Positions 45,655 through 57,285 of a stretch of 64,000 bases of DNA are shown in pieces (position 1 is the first letter of the stretch; the number at the start of each line of letters is the position of its first letter). The stretch is from Neoceratodus forsteri. Lineage: Eukaryota > Chordata > Ceratodontiformes > Ceratodontidae. Made by a program: the position numbers and the translations under genes. The stretch lies in contig CM028136.1 of NCBI GenBank assembly GCA_016271365.2, positions 473,627,001 through 473,691,000 of the forward strand, in the 5' to 3' direction. The notes beneath the pieces are model-generated. The model saw only the letters and a list, made by a program, of their open reading frames with translations. It ran no database searches and was not told the DNA's origin.

Positions 45655-46760
45655 ACATGTCTAAAAAAATCAGCACTGAGTTGAGGCTAGCTGCCTTACA
45701 ATATCAAGCTTTCTGCCATGGTTTGGAGAATTTTACTGATGTAGCAAAAAAACAGTGACAATCCATTAAGATGTATCATTGAATACTATAGTAAATTGAA
45801 ACATGGTACCAAAAGAGATAATCCTGAAGGATTACTCTTTGCAATGTTGCTTACAGGTTTTGAAGTTCTTTTAAATGAACTGTCTGTTTTAAAATCTGAA
45901 AATGTTGCTTGCAAGCAGGAAATGAGTCTGAAAAAGGCTGACCATAAAAGGAGGACAGAAGGACTGGAGTGTCAGATCCAGTCCCTCCATCTGCAAAATG
46001 AGTCTTTGTTTAAAAACTCAAGTAGCCAGGAACTGCATGTCTTAGGAGATAACTGTGAAAAGGCAGAACTTTTTAGAAAAAACATTTTTCAAACTAATGG
46101 TGTTCTGGTTAACACCAATGATACCTTACAAGTTGAAAATAAGGAACTTAGGGATGAGATGTCTGTAATAAATTCTGAGTCTGCTAAGAGAGTTAACGAG
46201 CTGGTATTTCAACACCAGACCTTGACTAAGCCGCATGAGTCATTAGGTAATTATGATAATGGCAGATAAGAAGTGGATGTTTTGAAAATAAAATATGATA
46301 GAGATTCTCTTGATAAAAGGCAAGTTTTACACAATGAGAAAGTCTTGTGTGTGGAACAGTTTGATTTTGAACACTCACAGAGTACTGCGGGGTGGACTAG
46401 AATTAAGGATAGCCACTTGTTCTGTGATTCACAAAATGGAGAATTGTTAGAGTCTCAAAATGGAGGACAGACATTTCATCGTGTTGTGTCCCCATGCCAT
46501 CCCAAGATGGCCACTCATGGTCATGTAATGATGGTCATAATACAGTAACCCATGATGGTGGCGCCCACGAGGTAAGCCAAAATGGCCAACCACAACCTCA
46601 TGGAGATCAGATCATGCAATCACAAGGACATGGGATTACTGCCTTAACCAAACAAAACATACCGGAGGTTTTGGGCATGACTCATAATGTTATCAGTAAG
46701 ACTACTGTTTCTGAGGGACAAAAGAATCTCATTGAAAATATGTTGATGTACTTTTGAATG
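45655..46760 (+). pseudogene. Gag-like remnant of an LTR retrotransposon
   Basis: An open stretch starts near 45658, shortly after the LTR. After a break it continues as a 157-residue frame (45796-46269) rich in Glu, Lys, Asn and Leu with heptad spacing, so a coiled coil is likely. Two more overlapping frames run to 46757. I see no CCHC zinc knuckle or major homology motif. Its position between an LTR and an RNase H remnant is the main reason to call it Gag. It could also be an unrelated coiled-coil fragment. Confidence 0.4.
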
Positions 46761-47505
46761 AGGCTGGTACGCAGCCTAAAGTTATGAAGTCAGTGGTGGA
46801 TGCTGCAGCAGCAGCTGTAGTTAGCAATGTTTACTATGCTAGAATGTCCTTGGCTAAGGAACACATTGCTGTTAATTGTGTGGAATTTGATGATTTTTTT
46901 CCTACGTAATCTAACATCATCCCTCCTTGAGAGGATTGAATGTGATGTTTTTCCTAACGCTAACAGCATTGGGCACCTGCAGCCCACTAATAACTTAAGC
47001 TGTCACCTTAAAAACAATGTTGCTACCATCCAGCAACCTTCCAGTGAGGAAACCCACTTTGCATTTGATGGGGAAGGGAATAAATTTGATTCTGAAAGCC
47101 CCATGGCTGTGATATTTTCAGCATCACAGGCCACACTGGGGGAATACAGGTTTGATTTCTGAACCAGAGCTACTTTCTCCACCCTTGATGGCTAGTGAAC
47201 CACAATCCATAGATGGAGAACTATGTGCAGCTTGCACATCACTTTTCTCCACAGTGCAGGCACCCCTGATAGTGCCATCTCTGCCTGCACATGATGCAGA
47301 ACCCCTTCCACCAGTGACACCTGGATCATCCTATACTGTGGCTGCAATAGCAGGTACAAGCAAGGAACAGTCTGGGTTATTCCCAGCACAGCCAATAGCA
47401 GGCATGTCTGGCAAGAAGGTACAAGATATTGTAATGTTGATATTGTCTTTTCTTTTAAGATCACTGAACATAGACCCAGCATTGGTTAATCCTAATCCAG
47501 CTTTA
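46761..47505 (+). other. LTR-element interior, degraded
   Basis: Open frames at 46827-47162 and from 47152 are proline- and serine-rich with no protease or RT motif. Most of the pol gene is missing between the Gag-like region and the RNase H. Confidence 0.4.
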
Positions 47506-47670
47506 GGGTATCATTTTGAAACTGCTACATCAGATATAGCAATCTCAGCAGTTTTAACCCAAACATGCAATGGATACATCAGACCCATTGCTGATGCATC
47601 CCAGGTGCTCTCCCCAGTAGAGCTGAAATACAACTTTTGTGAAAGGAATATTTTGGCTTTTGGTTTCTGG
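47506..47670 (+). pseudogene. Retroelement RNase H fragment
   Basis: Part of the frame 47152-47718. It shows the pattern of a retroviral or Gypsy-type RNase H start: a YHFETATSDIAISAVL block corresponding to the usual TDASD..IGAVL, then G.IRPIADASQVLSP.E, then CERNILAFGFW. The catalytic aspartate of the usual TDAS motif reads TATS here, so the site is damaged. The reading frame stops at 47718, where a CR1 fragment begins. The class of LTR element (endogenous retrovirus or Gypsy-like) is not decided. Confidence 0.6.
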
Positions 47671-47719
47671 GGAACACCTGACTACTTGCCTGAGAAGCAC
47701 CCCATGCAGGGAGACTAGC

Positions 47720-48350
47720 ATGTCTCTGATTCTAGCTAAAGGTGCTGCTGGGACACTCCATTCCACATCCAGCAGATTGAATTCCTCCATCAGCTACACC
47801 TCCCCTTTTACTGCTATTGTGCTGATGGCTTCCTCCAGTGCCTTATTCAGTTCCTCTCTTAGTGTTGGAGGTCTGTATATCACCCTAGTATGAACATTGG
47901 CTCTGGATCCTGTCACCAGGGTGACCCACAGTACCTCTAACCCCTACTTTCCCCCAGCTTCCTTGCATTTTGAGCACTTTGATATCTTCCCTTACATATA
48001 GCACAACCCCTCCTCCCTTCTTCCCCTCCCTGCACATTTGTAAAAGAGCCATTGGCTCAAAGGTAATAATTTCTAGAACAATAAACTAAACTAAACTATC
48101 CTTCATAAGCTGAGTGTAGCCTGGTATGGCCATATCCCAATCATGGCTGCCCATGCACCATGATTCAGTAATGGCCAAAATATCCATGTCTTCATCCACC
48201 ATCATGGACTCCAGGTCTGTAATTTTTTTTCCAAGAATCCATACATGTTGCAGACATGGCCCTCCACATGTTCTTGTCCCCCTTTTACTCCCTATGTTTG
48301 TCTGCCACTTTCCATTTGTGATTGTTGACTTCCTATTTGGTTCGTCCTTC
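47720..48350 (-). mobile_element. CR1 endonuclease fragment
   Basis: The minus strand reads the start of a CR1 endonuclease: DLESMMVDEDMDILAITESW near 48215-48155, then H-DWDMA. The lower-coordinate part (47860-47960) aligns with CR1 copy 1 around 13270-13350 (GGAGGTCTGTATA, then CCAGGGTGACCCACAGT). It belongs to a subfamily different from copies 1 and 2. An ATAAACTAAACTAAACTA insertion lies near 48080. Confidence 0.7.
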
Positions 48351-48378
48351 AGCAGCTTTCTATGTCAGTGTTTTGTTT

Positions 48379-48723
48379 TTCTTTCTTTTTTTTAACAGGA
48401 AGAGCATTTTATTGAGAAAGTACAGGATAAGAGCACACATAATTATGTTTACAAAATGACTGAATACACTAAATCAAACAATCATGTCACTGGACATATA
48501 GGCAGTAGAGTACATACCTTAGAAAAGGTCATTTGAGGGCAATTCAAGAATACAGTAATGAATCCAGAGGTATAAGCAAACAACTCAGGCAGTTTTCAGG
48601 AAAAGCAACATCTGGAATCATTATAGGGATACAGGGTGAGAACAAATATCCTTATTGGTTGGGTTCTGTGCCTCTTTGTCCCAACCATATGCACATCCTG
48701 AGCAAAGCATCAGTGATAGCAGT
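48379..48723 (-). other. Possible 3' end of an unknown minus-strand retroelement
   Basis: A T-rich run at 48379-48394 followed by the complement of AATAAAA (CATTTTATTG) resembles a poly-A tail and signal on the minus strand. No coding region is recognised, and the minisatellite follows. Confidence 0.35.
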
Positions 48724-49375
48724 GCAAGGCACCATGGGTAGCAGTATGTAATTACTCACATACACTTTCAAGCCCCAGACTCAGTGCAAGGCATCATGGG
48801 TAGCAGTATGTAATCACATTCATGCACTCTAAAGCCACAAACCCAGTGCAAGGCATCATGGGTAGCAGGGTATAATGGGTAGCAGTATCTAATTACTACA
48901 CTCTAAAGCCCCAAACCCAGTGCAAGGCATCATGGGTAGCAGTATGTTATTTATTTTATTTTATTTATTATTCTTTGGTAACCAGTTTAGGCCCACTAGG
49001 CACAAGTGCCTGTTTTCAGGGGTGGCCCAGGATCACTGGAGAGGTTAAGTGACTTGCTCAGAGTCACACAATATGCAAGTGGAAGTTGTGGGAATCAAAC
49101 CCAGGTTTATCTGCTGGATGTATCAAGCTCATTCATAGCTCATCACTCCAACCTCTAGGCTATACTGACATACATACACTCTAAAGCCACAAACCCAGTG
49201 CAAGGCATCATGGGTAGCAGTAAGTAATTACATGTATACACTCTAAAGCTCCAAACTCAAAGCAAGGCATCATGGGTAACAGTATGTAATTACTGATATA
49301 CGATGTAAAGCTCCAAACCCATTGCAAAGCATCATAGGTAGTAATGCACAATGACTTGCATACATTCTAAGTGCC
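48724..49375 (+). repeat. 62-64 bp minisatellite
   Basis: Seven units begin GCAAGGCATCATGGGTAGCA near 48724, 48786, 48848, 48922, 49199, 49262 and 49324, each followed by GTATGTAATTAC and CACTCTAAAGC. The 48848 unit carries an extra partial copy. The large gap between the fourth and fifth units is the SINE insertion. Confidence 0.9.
48947..49169 (-). mobile_element. CORE/MIR-like tRNA SINE, copy 2
   Basis: The reverse complement of the SINE at 4611-4826: A box complement at 49151-49163, B box complement at 49090-49102, CORE-like segment near 49048-49070, and an A-rich tail as TTTATTTTATTTTATTTA at the left. It splits one minisatellite unit. Confidence 0.85.
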
Positions 49376-49454
49376 TGATCCACAACACACTTCCTGCTCT
49401 TCTGGGTATGCACATTGTTGAGATATAGAATGAGAAACTGTCTGATAAATGTCA

Positions 49455-50895
49455 ATCAGGGTTTCATAGGAAGCACAATACAGTAACCACCATGTTGAAG
49501 GTCTTGGATGACATTAACAAAGCTATGGAACTCGGGAAGGTTACCGGTGCCATCTTTGCTGACCTCTCCAAGGCCTTCGACACAATGATCATAAAATACT
49601 GTTGAAGAGATAGGGAGATTTTGGACTGGGTTTGGAGACCTTGACTTGGTTTCAAAATTATTTGATTGGACGACAACAAAGTACAGTAGTGAATGGACAT
49701 CATTCTAAGGTTATAAATACTAGGAGAGGAGACCTGCAGGGATCCGTCTTAGGTCCCCTACTGTTCACCATTTATTTGATGGACTTGGGGACCTGCATCG
49801 GGGGTGCAGACTATCAGTGTTATGCAGATGGCACTGTGGTCTATACCTCTGATGTTACTGTCAGGAAGGTTCAGTTAAAATTACAGTGGACGTTTGATGA
49901 ATTACAAGCTTATTTCAGTCAGTACCTTTTAAAATTGAACTCAACTAAGACAAACATGATGTTGATTGGGTTTTCTAAAACAACAGTATGACCTCATAAA
50001 TAGCCCTCTAGATATCTATACATTGGAAGGTGAAAAACTGGAACAAGTAGAGGTTTATAAGTACAGTATTTGGGGTTTTGGATGGACACAATAAGATCAG
50101 GAAATGTACATGTGGCCAAGTTGATAAATAAGGTGAGGAAATGTTTAGGAGCATTATATCAACATAAAGGGCATCCGGATTCAGAGACTAGGGTAAAGAT
50201 AGTACAGTCACAAATCCTCCCAATTTCATATTATGCAGATATTGTGCATGAGTACAGCACAAAAGACAAGCTTACAATATTGGACACATTGTACAAAAAT
50301 GATGGCACAATTTTTTCTAAATACCCCCTATGATCCTCATGGATGCACATTATATAATCAACTAGGATGGACCTCATTACATGAAAGGTGTCAGTTACAT
50401 AGAATACTGTTTGCATTTAAAAGCAGATGGAGTGATGTTCTTCATTATGTGTTAGAGCATTCAGAGTATAGGGTATGGAAAGACTCTTTAAGATATTCAG
50501 ATTTGCTGGAATTGGTAACCCCTAGATCTAACACATTGAGATCTGCCTATTTCTCTAGTCATATGATTCCCCACGGATGGAATTCTTCACCAGCTAGATT
50601 TCATTTGAAGGGTGAAAAACTGCCATCACACGCTGTTATTAAGGATTGGTTCATGACTATTGTATCTTATTGTGAAAGATGTGAACATTCTAAAGAGGGG
50701 GTTACTTAGGGGTAATTTGTGCACTATATTGTGATAAGTGTGCAATTTAAAAACTGTATTCTTAATTTAGATCCTCTTAGATTGCTATGTGTTATGTATT
50801 TTGTTGTGTATTTGTATAGAACTTTATTTCTAATTTTTTACAATGGGACATCATTGTAAATGTGTTTGCTCAATGATATTATCCCAAATAAATAA
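49455..50895 (+). mobile_element. L2-clade LINE 2, 5' truncated
   Basis: It begins in the RT N-terminus and runs to a 3' end with CTCAATGATATTATCCC and AATAAATAAAT, comparable with the 3' UTR of the element at 16546-18163. Confidence 0.8.
49470..50709 (+). pseudogene. L2-clade RT remnant 2
   Basis: Readable blocks: MLKVLDDINKAMELG, then GAIFADLSKAFDT near 49540-49580; WFQNYLIGRQQSTVVNGHHS (from 49650); GDLQGSVLGPLLFTIYLMDL; and YADGTVVY (near 49820). The catalytic YADD/FADD is changed to YADG, removing an aspartate. The post-RT region (50070-50709) includes VRKCLGALYQHK, LTILDTLYKND, LGWTSLHERCQLHRI and IPHGWNSSPARF, typical of this LINE group. At least three frame changes are present. Confidence 0.8.
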
Positions 50896-52961
50896 ATTTC
50901 AAACTTCATGTGCAGAGGGTCAGGAAAGCCACAGAGTTCCCTTGGTGTACACTGGTGGGACACTCTGTGGCATCCACAAAACAGGATGTGTGCCCTTCTC
51001 TGCAACTGCTGTCAGGCTGAACATGTGGCTATGTGATAGGATGGAATGAGACAGGCCAGGGGGCATGGGTGTCAATGCACAGCATCTAGAAACTATATTC
51101 CACTGTGCAAAGTGCCAGTGGAGGGGGAGTACACTATGCAACCCTAAGAACTGCATTAGTGGCTAAGCACCTCCTCCAAGCAAACACATCATTGTTCCTA
51201 GGGCTCAATGGACTCTGTCTTCTCCAGACCCCAGCTCTAGGATCCTCTATGGTGGGCTGGAGCATCACCAGCACTGACCAGTTTGTTTTCACAATCTAAA
51301 GTGACTCCACTAGAGCTATGTTCCCAATATTCCCTGCTGCCAGCCCAGGCAGGGATCCACTTGTTGACCATCACAGACATCTGATTGGATGCCAGTGGTC
51401 CAGACCAGTTCTACCAACCCCTGCTGCTCCCTACCCCTATGCATTGCTAGTGTTTTGTTTTTCTAACTTTCCTGGCTGCAGCTTGTGCTTTCTTGTTTTC
51501 TATCAGTCAGCTACTCATGTTGCACTCCTGTCATCATTTAACTCCTCTGTTTCTTTCTGTTTTAGAACATGGTGTGCTTACTAGTTTCCACAATATGTGC
51601 TACCTATGTCATTCTGCTGTTTTGGCTTGTCCTATTTCAGGCTTTTTATTTTGCTGTTCATACCAGGCCACTTGCAAACCTCTCAGTTCCCCAGCATTCC
51701 TCCTCAGTTGCTTCCACCTGGCCTTCAAGCAAGAAAACCTCTCCCATTCTTGCTCTGTCATTTTAGCTAGTTTAATTAGTCAGTATGCTTCAGCAATTAC
51801 CACCTTAATCTTAGCATTACACAGTTTCCAACCTTTCCTCATGAGGCTGGGTTTTACCTCTCATTTTGACATTTGATGTATGTTCAGATTTTAATACCTT
51901 TTCAGTTGTTATATTTTCCATCAATATCAATCATTCCATTCAGCATTCATTATTTAGTTTGATTCTCACCCTCAGCATTTGCCATGTGGGTAGACAGCTC
52001 TGCTCACCTTGAAGTCCACATTTTGAGGCTGATTCTCTCTTACCATGTGAGGACCCTTCTCTGTAAGCTGATTGTTTCTTGTTGCACCTCCCAGCAGTCC
52101 TACTGGGTAATAATATCCAGCACTTAGGGGGAAGCTTTAGCCATGCAGACCTTCAGTTGGTGGCACATCAAAATGTATCATTTAAGACTTCAGCTGCCAG
52201 ATGATGGGGCCCTAAGTCCACAGGAAATTCTTTATAAATGCAGACCATGTTAGCAGCACCTCTGAAAGCTATTCCCCCTGTGTATGCTTAAATTCCACCT
52301 AATCTCATTCCATTTCCCCTTACTTTAGTTCCCATTCTAGGATAGGTCTCCTCACAGTCTTGAGGCTGGGTGCTAGACTTTCAGCAGTCACTCTCCTCAA
52401 CCCATGCTTTCATGGGTGGGTCTCCATTTTGGGGAACTTCCTTTAGCTGCAGAGATTGGTTTGTGGCACCATACAGCATTATTCCTTTAAAGGGATAGAG
52501 AGAAAGTTATCCCTCCTAAAAACATCCCCTGAATTTCAAACTCCAAATTAGCATTCCGAGCTGTCACAATAAGAAGTTCTCCTGCCATCAGAGATGGTAG
52601 TTAAGGCTGTGGCTCTCCAGAGGCTTCCTCCACATGTTTTTTTTCTCTCTTCTGAGTGCTGAAAGTCATAATGTAGTATATGTACTTCAGGACAGCATTT
52701 AACCTAGAAGCCAGTTTCTGCTATGAGTTGGAGTTGGATGGTGGTGCTGTCTTGTCCTTCAGTCCTGCCATTCCCCTCTCTCCCTATGGAACACATGCCT
52801 CTGTCTGCTATCAGTTACCAGTTGGTGCCAGTCATTACTCCAATCAATCTCCGTCTGTTATCAGTCAGCATCAGATTCTGTCAGTCAGTACTCTACTCAG
52901 TCTCTGTGTTAGCTACCTGCTACACAGTACTTTTGAATTCCCTTGTAAGCTACTTTTGCAT
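50896..52961. other. Unassigned stretch
   Basis: No recognisable gene or transposon. Several open frames of 60-130 codons on both strands look random: they lack motifs and have ordinary composition. Confidence 0.45.
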
Positions 52962-53600
52962 AAAGGAATTATGTTCCCTCAGCACCTCTAGAAGTGAAAC
53001 CCTCCTTGTGTAGGCTCATTTGCCTTCACAGTACTTTGAGAGGGTGGTAGTCCCCCATAGGACAGAGTGTGAATGATCAAAGTATTCAAATATAATAATA
53101 AAACAACACAGTATTTCAACTTCCTTCAGACTAGAAACAATATTGTACAAGCATAACTCCTCATTAAGTTGCATACTCTCATTGAAAACAAAAGGTATGC
53201 CTACTGTTCAACGGGTGGGAACTACTAGCCACACACCCCTTCCTGAGCTATTTAAGCCAACTTCATCCAGCCTCATTTTGAAGCATTGTTTCTTTGCCTT
53301 GCCATCCTCCCCTCATTCTTCAACAGTGCATCCCTCTCATTGGGACTACTTCTTATGGTACCTTTAGCCTAAAGGAATTATGTTCCCATGGCATTTCTGG
53401 GGTAGAACCCTCCATAACAGGGTTCCTTTGCCTTCACAGTTCCCTGATAGGGTGACAGACCCCCATGGGACAGAGAGTGCAAATGGCTAACGTATCCACA
53501 TATAGCAGTCAAATAAAACAGTCATTCAACAACCTTCAAACTATTAACAATTTTGAACAAGCATAACTCCTCAAAAAGTTGAGTATGCCCATTGAGCCAA
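52962..53600 (+). repeat. Direct repeat pair, 409 bp period
   Basis: AAAGGAATTATGTTCCC at 52962 and 53371 starts two copies sharing GAACCCTCC/GAAACCCTCC, TTTGCCTTCACAGT, CCCCCAT.GGACAGAG and CAAGCATAACTCCTCA. The copies are diverged. They could be tandem units or a remnant of terminal repeats. Confidence 0.75.
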
Positions 53601-55130
53601 ATTTGCACTTTGCAAACTGATGCTTCAGATGTACTGTAGGAAGCCCTATGATAAGTTCAGACTCAAGGCACAAACACTGGTTTGATGGTACTAAGTTATT
53701 TTGCACAGTGTCAACACTTTAAATAACTTGTTTAACTGGATGCTTAAGTACACTAAGCAGGCAGTGGCCTATCTGTTGTTTTAAAGTTGGGAGGACTTAA
53801 ACAATTCAGTTGTTTGATTTGGGATTGCCTGTTTGTCCTCTGTTCTTGTTCCAGTCTTACAAGTCAGCAACTCCTCTCCCCCACCCAGTTTCTCAGATCC
53901 CACCCACTTACCTGATCTCCATGTGGTAGATCAGTGGGTCCACTATTCTGGCCAAGTTTCAGTGCAACCACTGGCATGTGTGCTGCTGGAGCTATAAGGC
54001 CACAGACAGTTGCAAACAGACCACATACCAGGAGGTGTGCACTATCCATGATGCTCCCTTTGGTGCCTAGAGGTGGGGCAGGAGAGCACTCACCACATGA
54101 TCCTAAGAATGCTGCAGGCTTCTGTGGTTGCTTCTCATGTCCTTGATGCTCCCATTGGGGCCTGGAGGCAAGTGGGGGAATGCCGACTGCACAGTCATGT
54201 GAAACCCTTGGCTACAGTTGGGAGAACATTAGGGAGATCCCACACCACATGAGTAAGCATTCAGCCTCTCCCAGCTCAATGTGGAGTGGACAGCTAATGG
54301 GGTTCTGGTGTAATGCAGTATGCACAGGCTGGTGCAGGAACATACCACACCATGCATGTTATTGTCTGGGCCTTGCTGGACTGACCACCAGTGGCACAGG
54401 TCCGACCATCAGAATTCTTCTGCTGTCCCTGATTGGTCTAGTAAAAATAAATATTTGAAAAAGTGCTATTTTGAGAATAATAAAAAAGGTGAATAAATGA
54501 GCTACAATAAGTACCTAGGTGCTCAGAGCCTCAGCAGCCAGCCCAGGAGTTCATCAGCAGTGAGCAGGCATTTTGAATTCCCCTTCAATCCCCATAGCAG
54601 CTTAGAACCTGGCTCTATAGATTGCAATGTGGTTAACTGGCAGCTATTCAAGTTTGTATTCATATCGCTCAACTTCTTGTCATTGTTCAGCTAGATTGAT
54701 GGGTAGAATAAGGTTTGTTTGTGTTGCCTTTGCTGCTGTACCTACTGGGCCCTACATGCTTGTTCTTTGCAAAGTGTTCTTGCAGTATTCCCATGCTGTT
54801 GGTCCAGGTGGTGCCCCACTAGGAAGACAAAAATCAGTTTCATCCCCCCAACCTGGTTCAGTGCACATAGATAGTTTGGCACATGAGAAAAGTGAATGGT
54901 AAAATGACCAATATTGCCAGTTGCAGCTTTGTTTCTATATGCCAGGTAAAGGAAAAAGTGAGACCTGCTTTAAGCAGTTTTATGCATAGGATACCAAACT
55001 GCCAGACCCACTAGAGGGTAGTGGATGCAGCACCACTTGGCCTGGGCATTCTGGCAGTGCTGCAGGATTCAGTTTGACAGCTGACCACAGAGGGTGTACA
55101 TGCTCACTTGCATTCTAGTTAAAACAATAT
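53601..55130. other. Unassigned stretch
   Basis: Two related phrases near 54045 (GATGCTCCCTTTGGTGCCT) and 54143 (GATGCTCCCATTGGGGCCT) suggest a small internal duplication. Nothing else is recognised. Confidence 0.4.
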
Positions 55131-55965
55131 TATAATATACTGATGCGGTAGTCCCAGTATAGTTAGGTTGACCAGCAGGTTTTATGTTAAACCCCTAAAT
55201 TTGCATCTTAATAGCTTTGGTAGTGTTTAACAAATTTAGCTGAAATTGTGCATGCATTATCTAGTAGGCAAGGTCTAACTATGTTGAAAGTTTCATGGTG
55301 GTGTCTGTGCAGTTTCTTAGATAAGCATATGCCATTTTCCTGTAGATGTCTATTTTTCCCTATATTTAACATGGGTTTTTGGATTTGCTCTCAAGTACTG
55401 CCTACATGAAATGCAATTTTTTTCAAGAACTTTCAGGCTAGAAGTATGCCCTGCCAAAGTAGTTTATTTGGAAGGTTTTGTGAAAAAATATTAAAGAGTT
55501 CCAGAGTTCTAAGAATTTAAAGTTTTTCTTTTTCTGTTTTGAACATGCTCAGTAAGCACTTTTTTTGGATAACATTCTAATATGACAAGAACATTTTCAT
55601 ATTGCAAGACTGTTTTTGGTTTCTCACTACTTTCTTCTCACAGCATGAAAACACTTTTTTGGTTCGGGATGGTTGCCATTTTGTTTTTCCCCCAAACTAA
55701 AAGACTTGGAAAATACATAAAAATTATGTAATTTAACAAAAAAAAACAGAAAAACACCTGAACATAGCTAAACTGAACCTGTTCAGCTAGATTCTGGTGT
55801 TTGTTTCTTTTAAAACAAATGGCCAGAAATACCTTTTCTGGGCACCTTGAAGTCAGGGTGCCCAGCTTAGTGAGAGGTGCTGTTTACCCACATTCTCTAT
55901 TTGACAACAGCAGACTTTCTTGAATTCTGAAGCCACAGCTGCACTCATGCTGCTGGCTTCAGTTA
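55131..55965 (+). repeat. Unclassified repeat A, copy 2
   Basis: Opposite in orientation to 26070-26790 and parallel to 57286-57995. It shares AATAGCTTTGGTAGTGTTT, a GTTCCAGAGTTCTAA block, AGGTGCCCAGCTTAGTGAG and the AGCCACAGCTGCACTCATGC end. Confidence 0.75.
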
Positions 55966-56188
55966 AAGCACTGCTATGATGATCATCTGTTCTCTCTGTC
56001 TCTGTCTGGTTGTTTATCTACAGTGATAGCCAGAGACATTGCAAGCTATTTCAGATATTTTGTGAAATTTCTGAAGAGTTTCTCTCTGCTACCCCTACTG
56101 TTTAAATGCAAAAGTATCAGATATTTCTAGAAATATCACAGAAATTTCAGGAAATAGCTTGCAGTGTCTGTGGCTACTACTGTAGCTA

Positions 56189-56223
<35 letters not shown>
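56189..56223 (+). repeat. TCTG microsatellite
   Basis: About nine copies of TCTG. It is flanked by inverted sequences around TTCAGATATTTTGTGAAATTT (about 56050) and its complement near 56130-56160. Confidence 0.95.
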
Positions 56224-56225
<2 letters not shown>

Positions 56226-56704
56226 TCAAAATATTTCTTATGTGGACTGGAATGACCCTTCCAAATGCTGCTTCTTTCTCCCCCTCCCCTCCCTTCCAGG
56301 CCACCCCCCCATACCATTGTTTCTGTATTTTTTAATATCTATTATAAGTGGACCAGGGTGCCCACAATTGGTACCAATTCTCTTGACCCCACCACTCCTC
56401 ATGGTTGCCTGTCTTTGTTTCCATTATGTACATGGTGGCACTAGGGTGCCCAACCCCAGTGCCACTGAACATGAGCCTGGCAATGGGGTGCCCAGTCCCT
56501 AGTGTCAGAATGTGACTGTCCCCTTGAAACAGAGAAAACTGTCCCTCTCTGATTATTTTTAACCTGTGTTAAAGAAAAAGGTACCATTCGCAAGTGACCC
56601 ACCCCACACACCCCAACCCAACTGCCCACTCAACACCTACCACCTCACACCCCCAACACACCCTCACTCACCTGAATATGTCACAAGATATAGATCTACT
56701 CTCT

Positions 56705-57080
56705 GATCAAAGACATGACTTGATATTGGAACCAGTGAATGTGATATGAGAAAATAAGATGTTGTGAAAAAATGGCTATGTTGAAAATGTCAGGTCAACA
56801 TATTGAAATTAACAAAGTTATGAATCAGCATAGAAAAATTCAATATACACATAACTTTATTTTTACATATTTTGACCACAAAGTTTGAGCATAGCCTTCT
56901 TAAGACCAACTTATAAGCAAGGGTGGTAACATTTTCAAATCAAGCCCAAAAGATAACTTCACAAAGTGACCTGAAATCACCTTTTGGGCCAGAGTTGCAC
57001 AATTCCACCACAACTGGTCATGAGGTGGGGTCCCAAAAATACCTTGTTGAAAATTTGGTGTAAAAATATGTAAAAGGATT
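56705..57080. repeat. Unclassified repeat B, copy 2
   Basis: Shares AAAAATGGCTATGTTGAAAA, AACAAAGTTATGAATCAGC and GGTCATGAGGTGGGGTCCC with 24890-25260. Confidence 0.7.
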
Positions 57081-57084
57081 CATA

Positions 57085-57285
57085 ACCCCAAAGAAGACCC
57101 ACCACTAATTTGCCACAATTCAGGAGACCCAAAACCTTAATGCTTTTTCCCTTTTGCTGCTTGGGTGGTGGTGATGGGAAGTTAGGGTTGGAAACCCTAA
57201 TGCCACATTTCTCTGCTTTTGTTGCATTAAGTTTAACCCTAACTGGTGCAGTAACATAGCTTTTTTTGCAAAAAAATATATATTA
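57085..57285 (+). repeat. Arm of the palindromic 22 kb family
   Basis: GGAGACCCAAAACCTTAATG, CTTTTGCTGCTTGGG, GGGTTGGAAACCCTAATGCC and CCCTAACTGGTGCAGTAAC match the right arm of 22182-22787. The left arm is absent. Confidence 0.7.
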
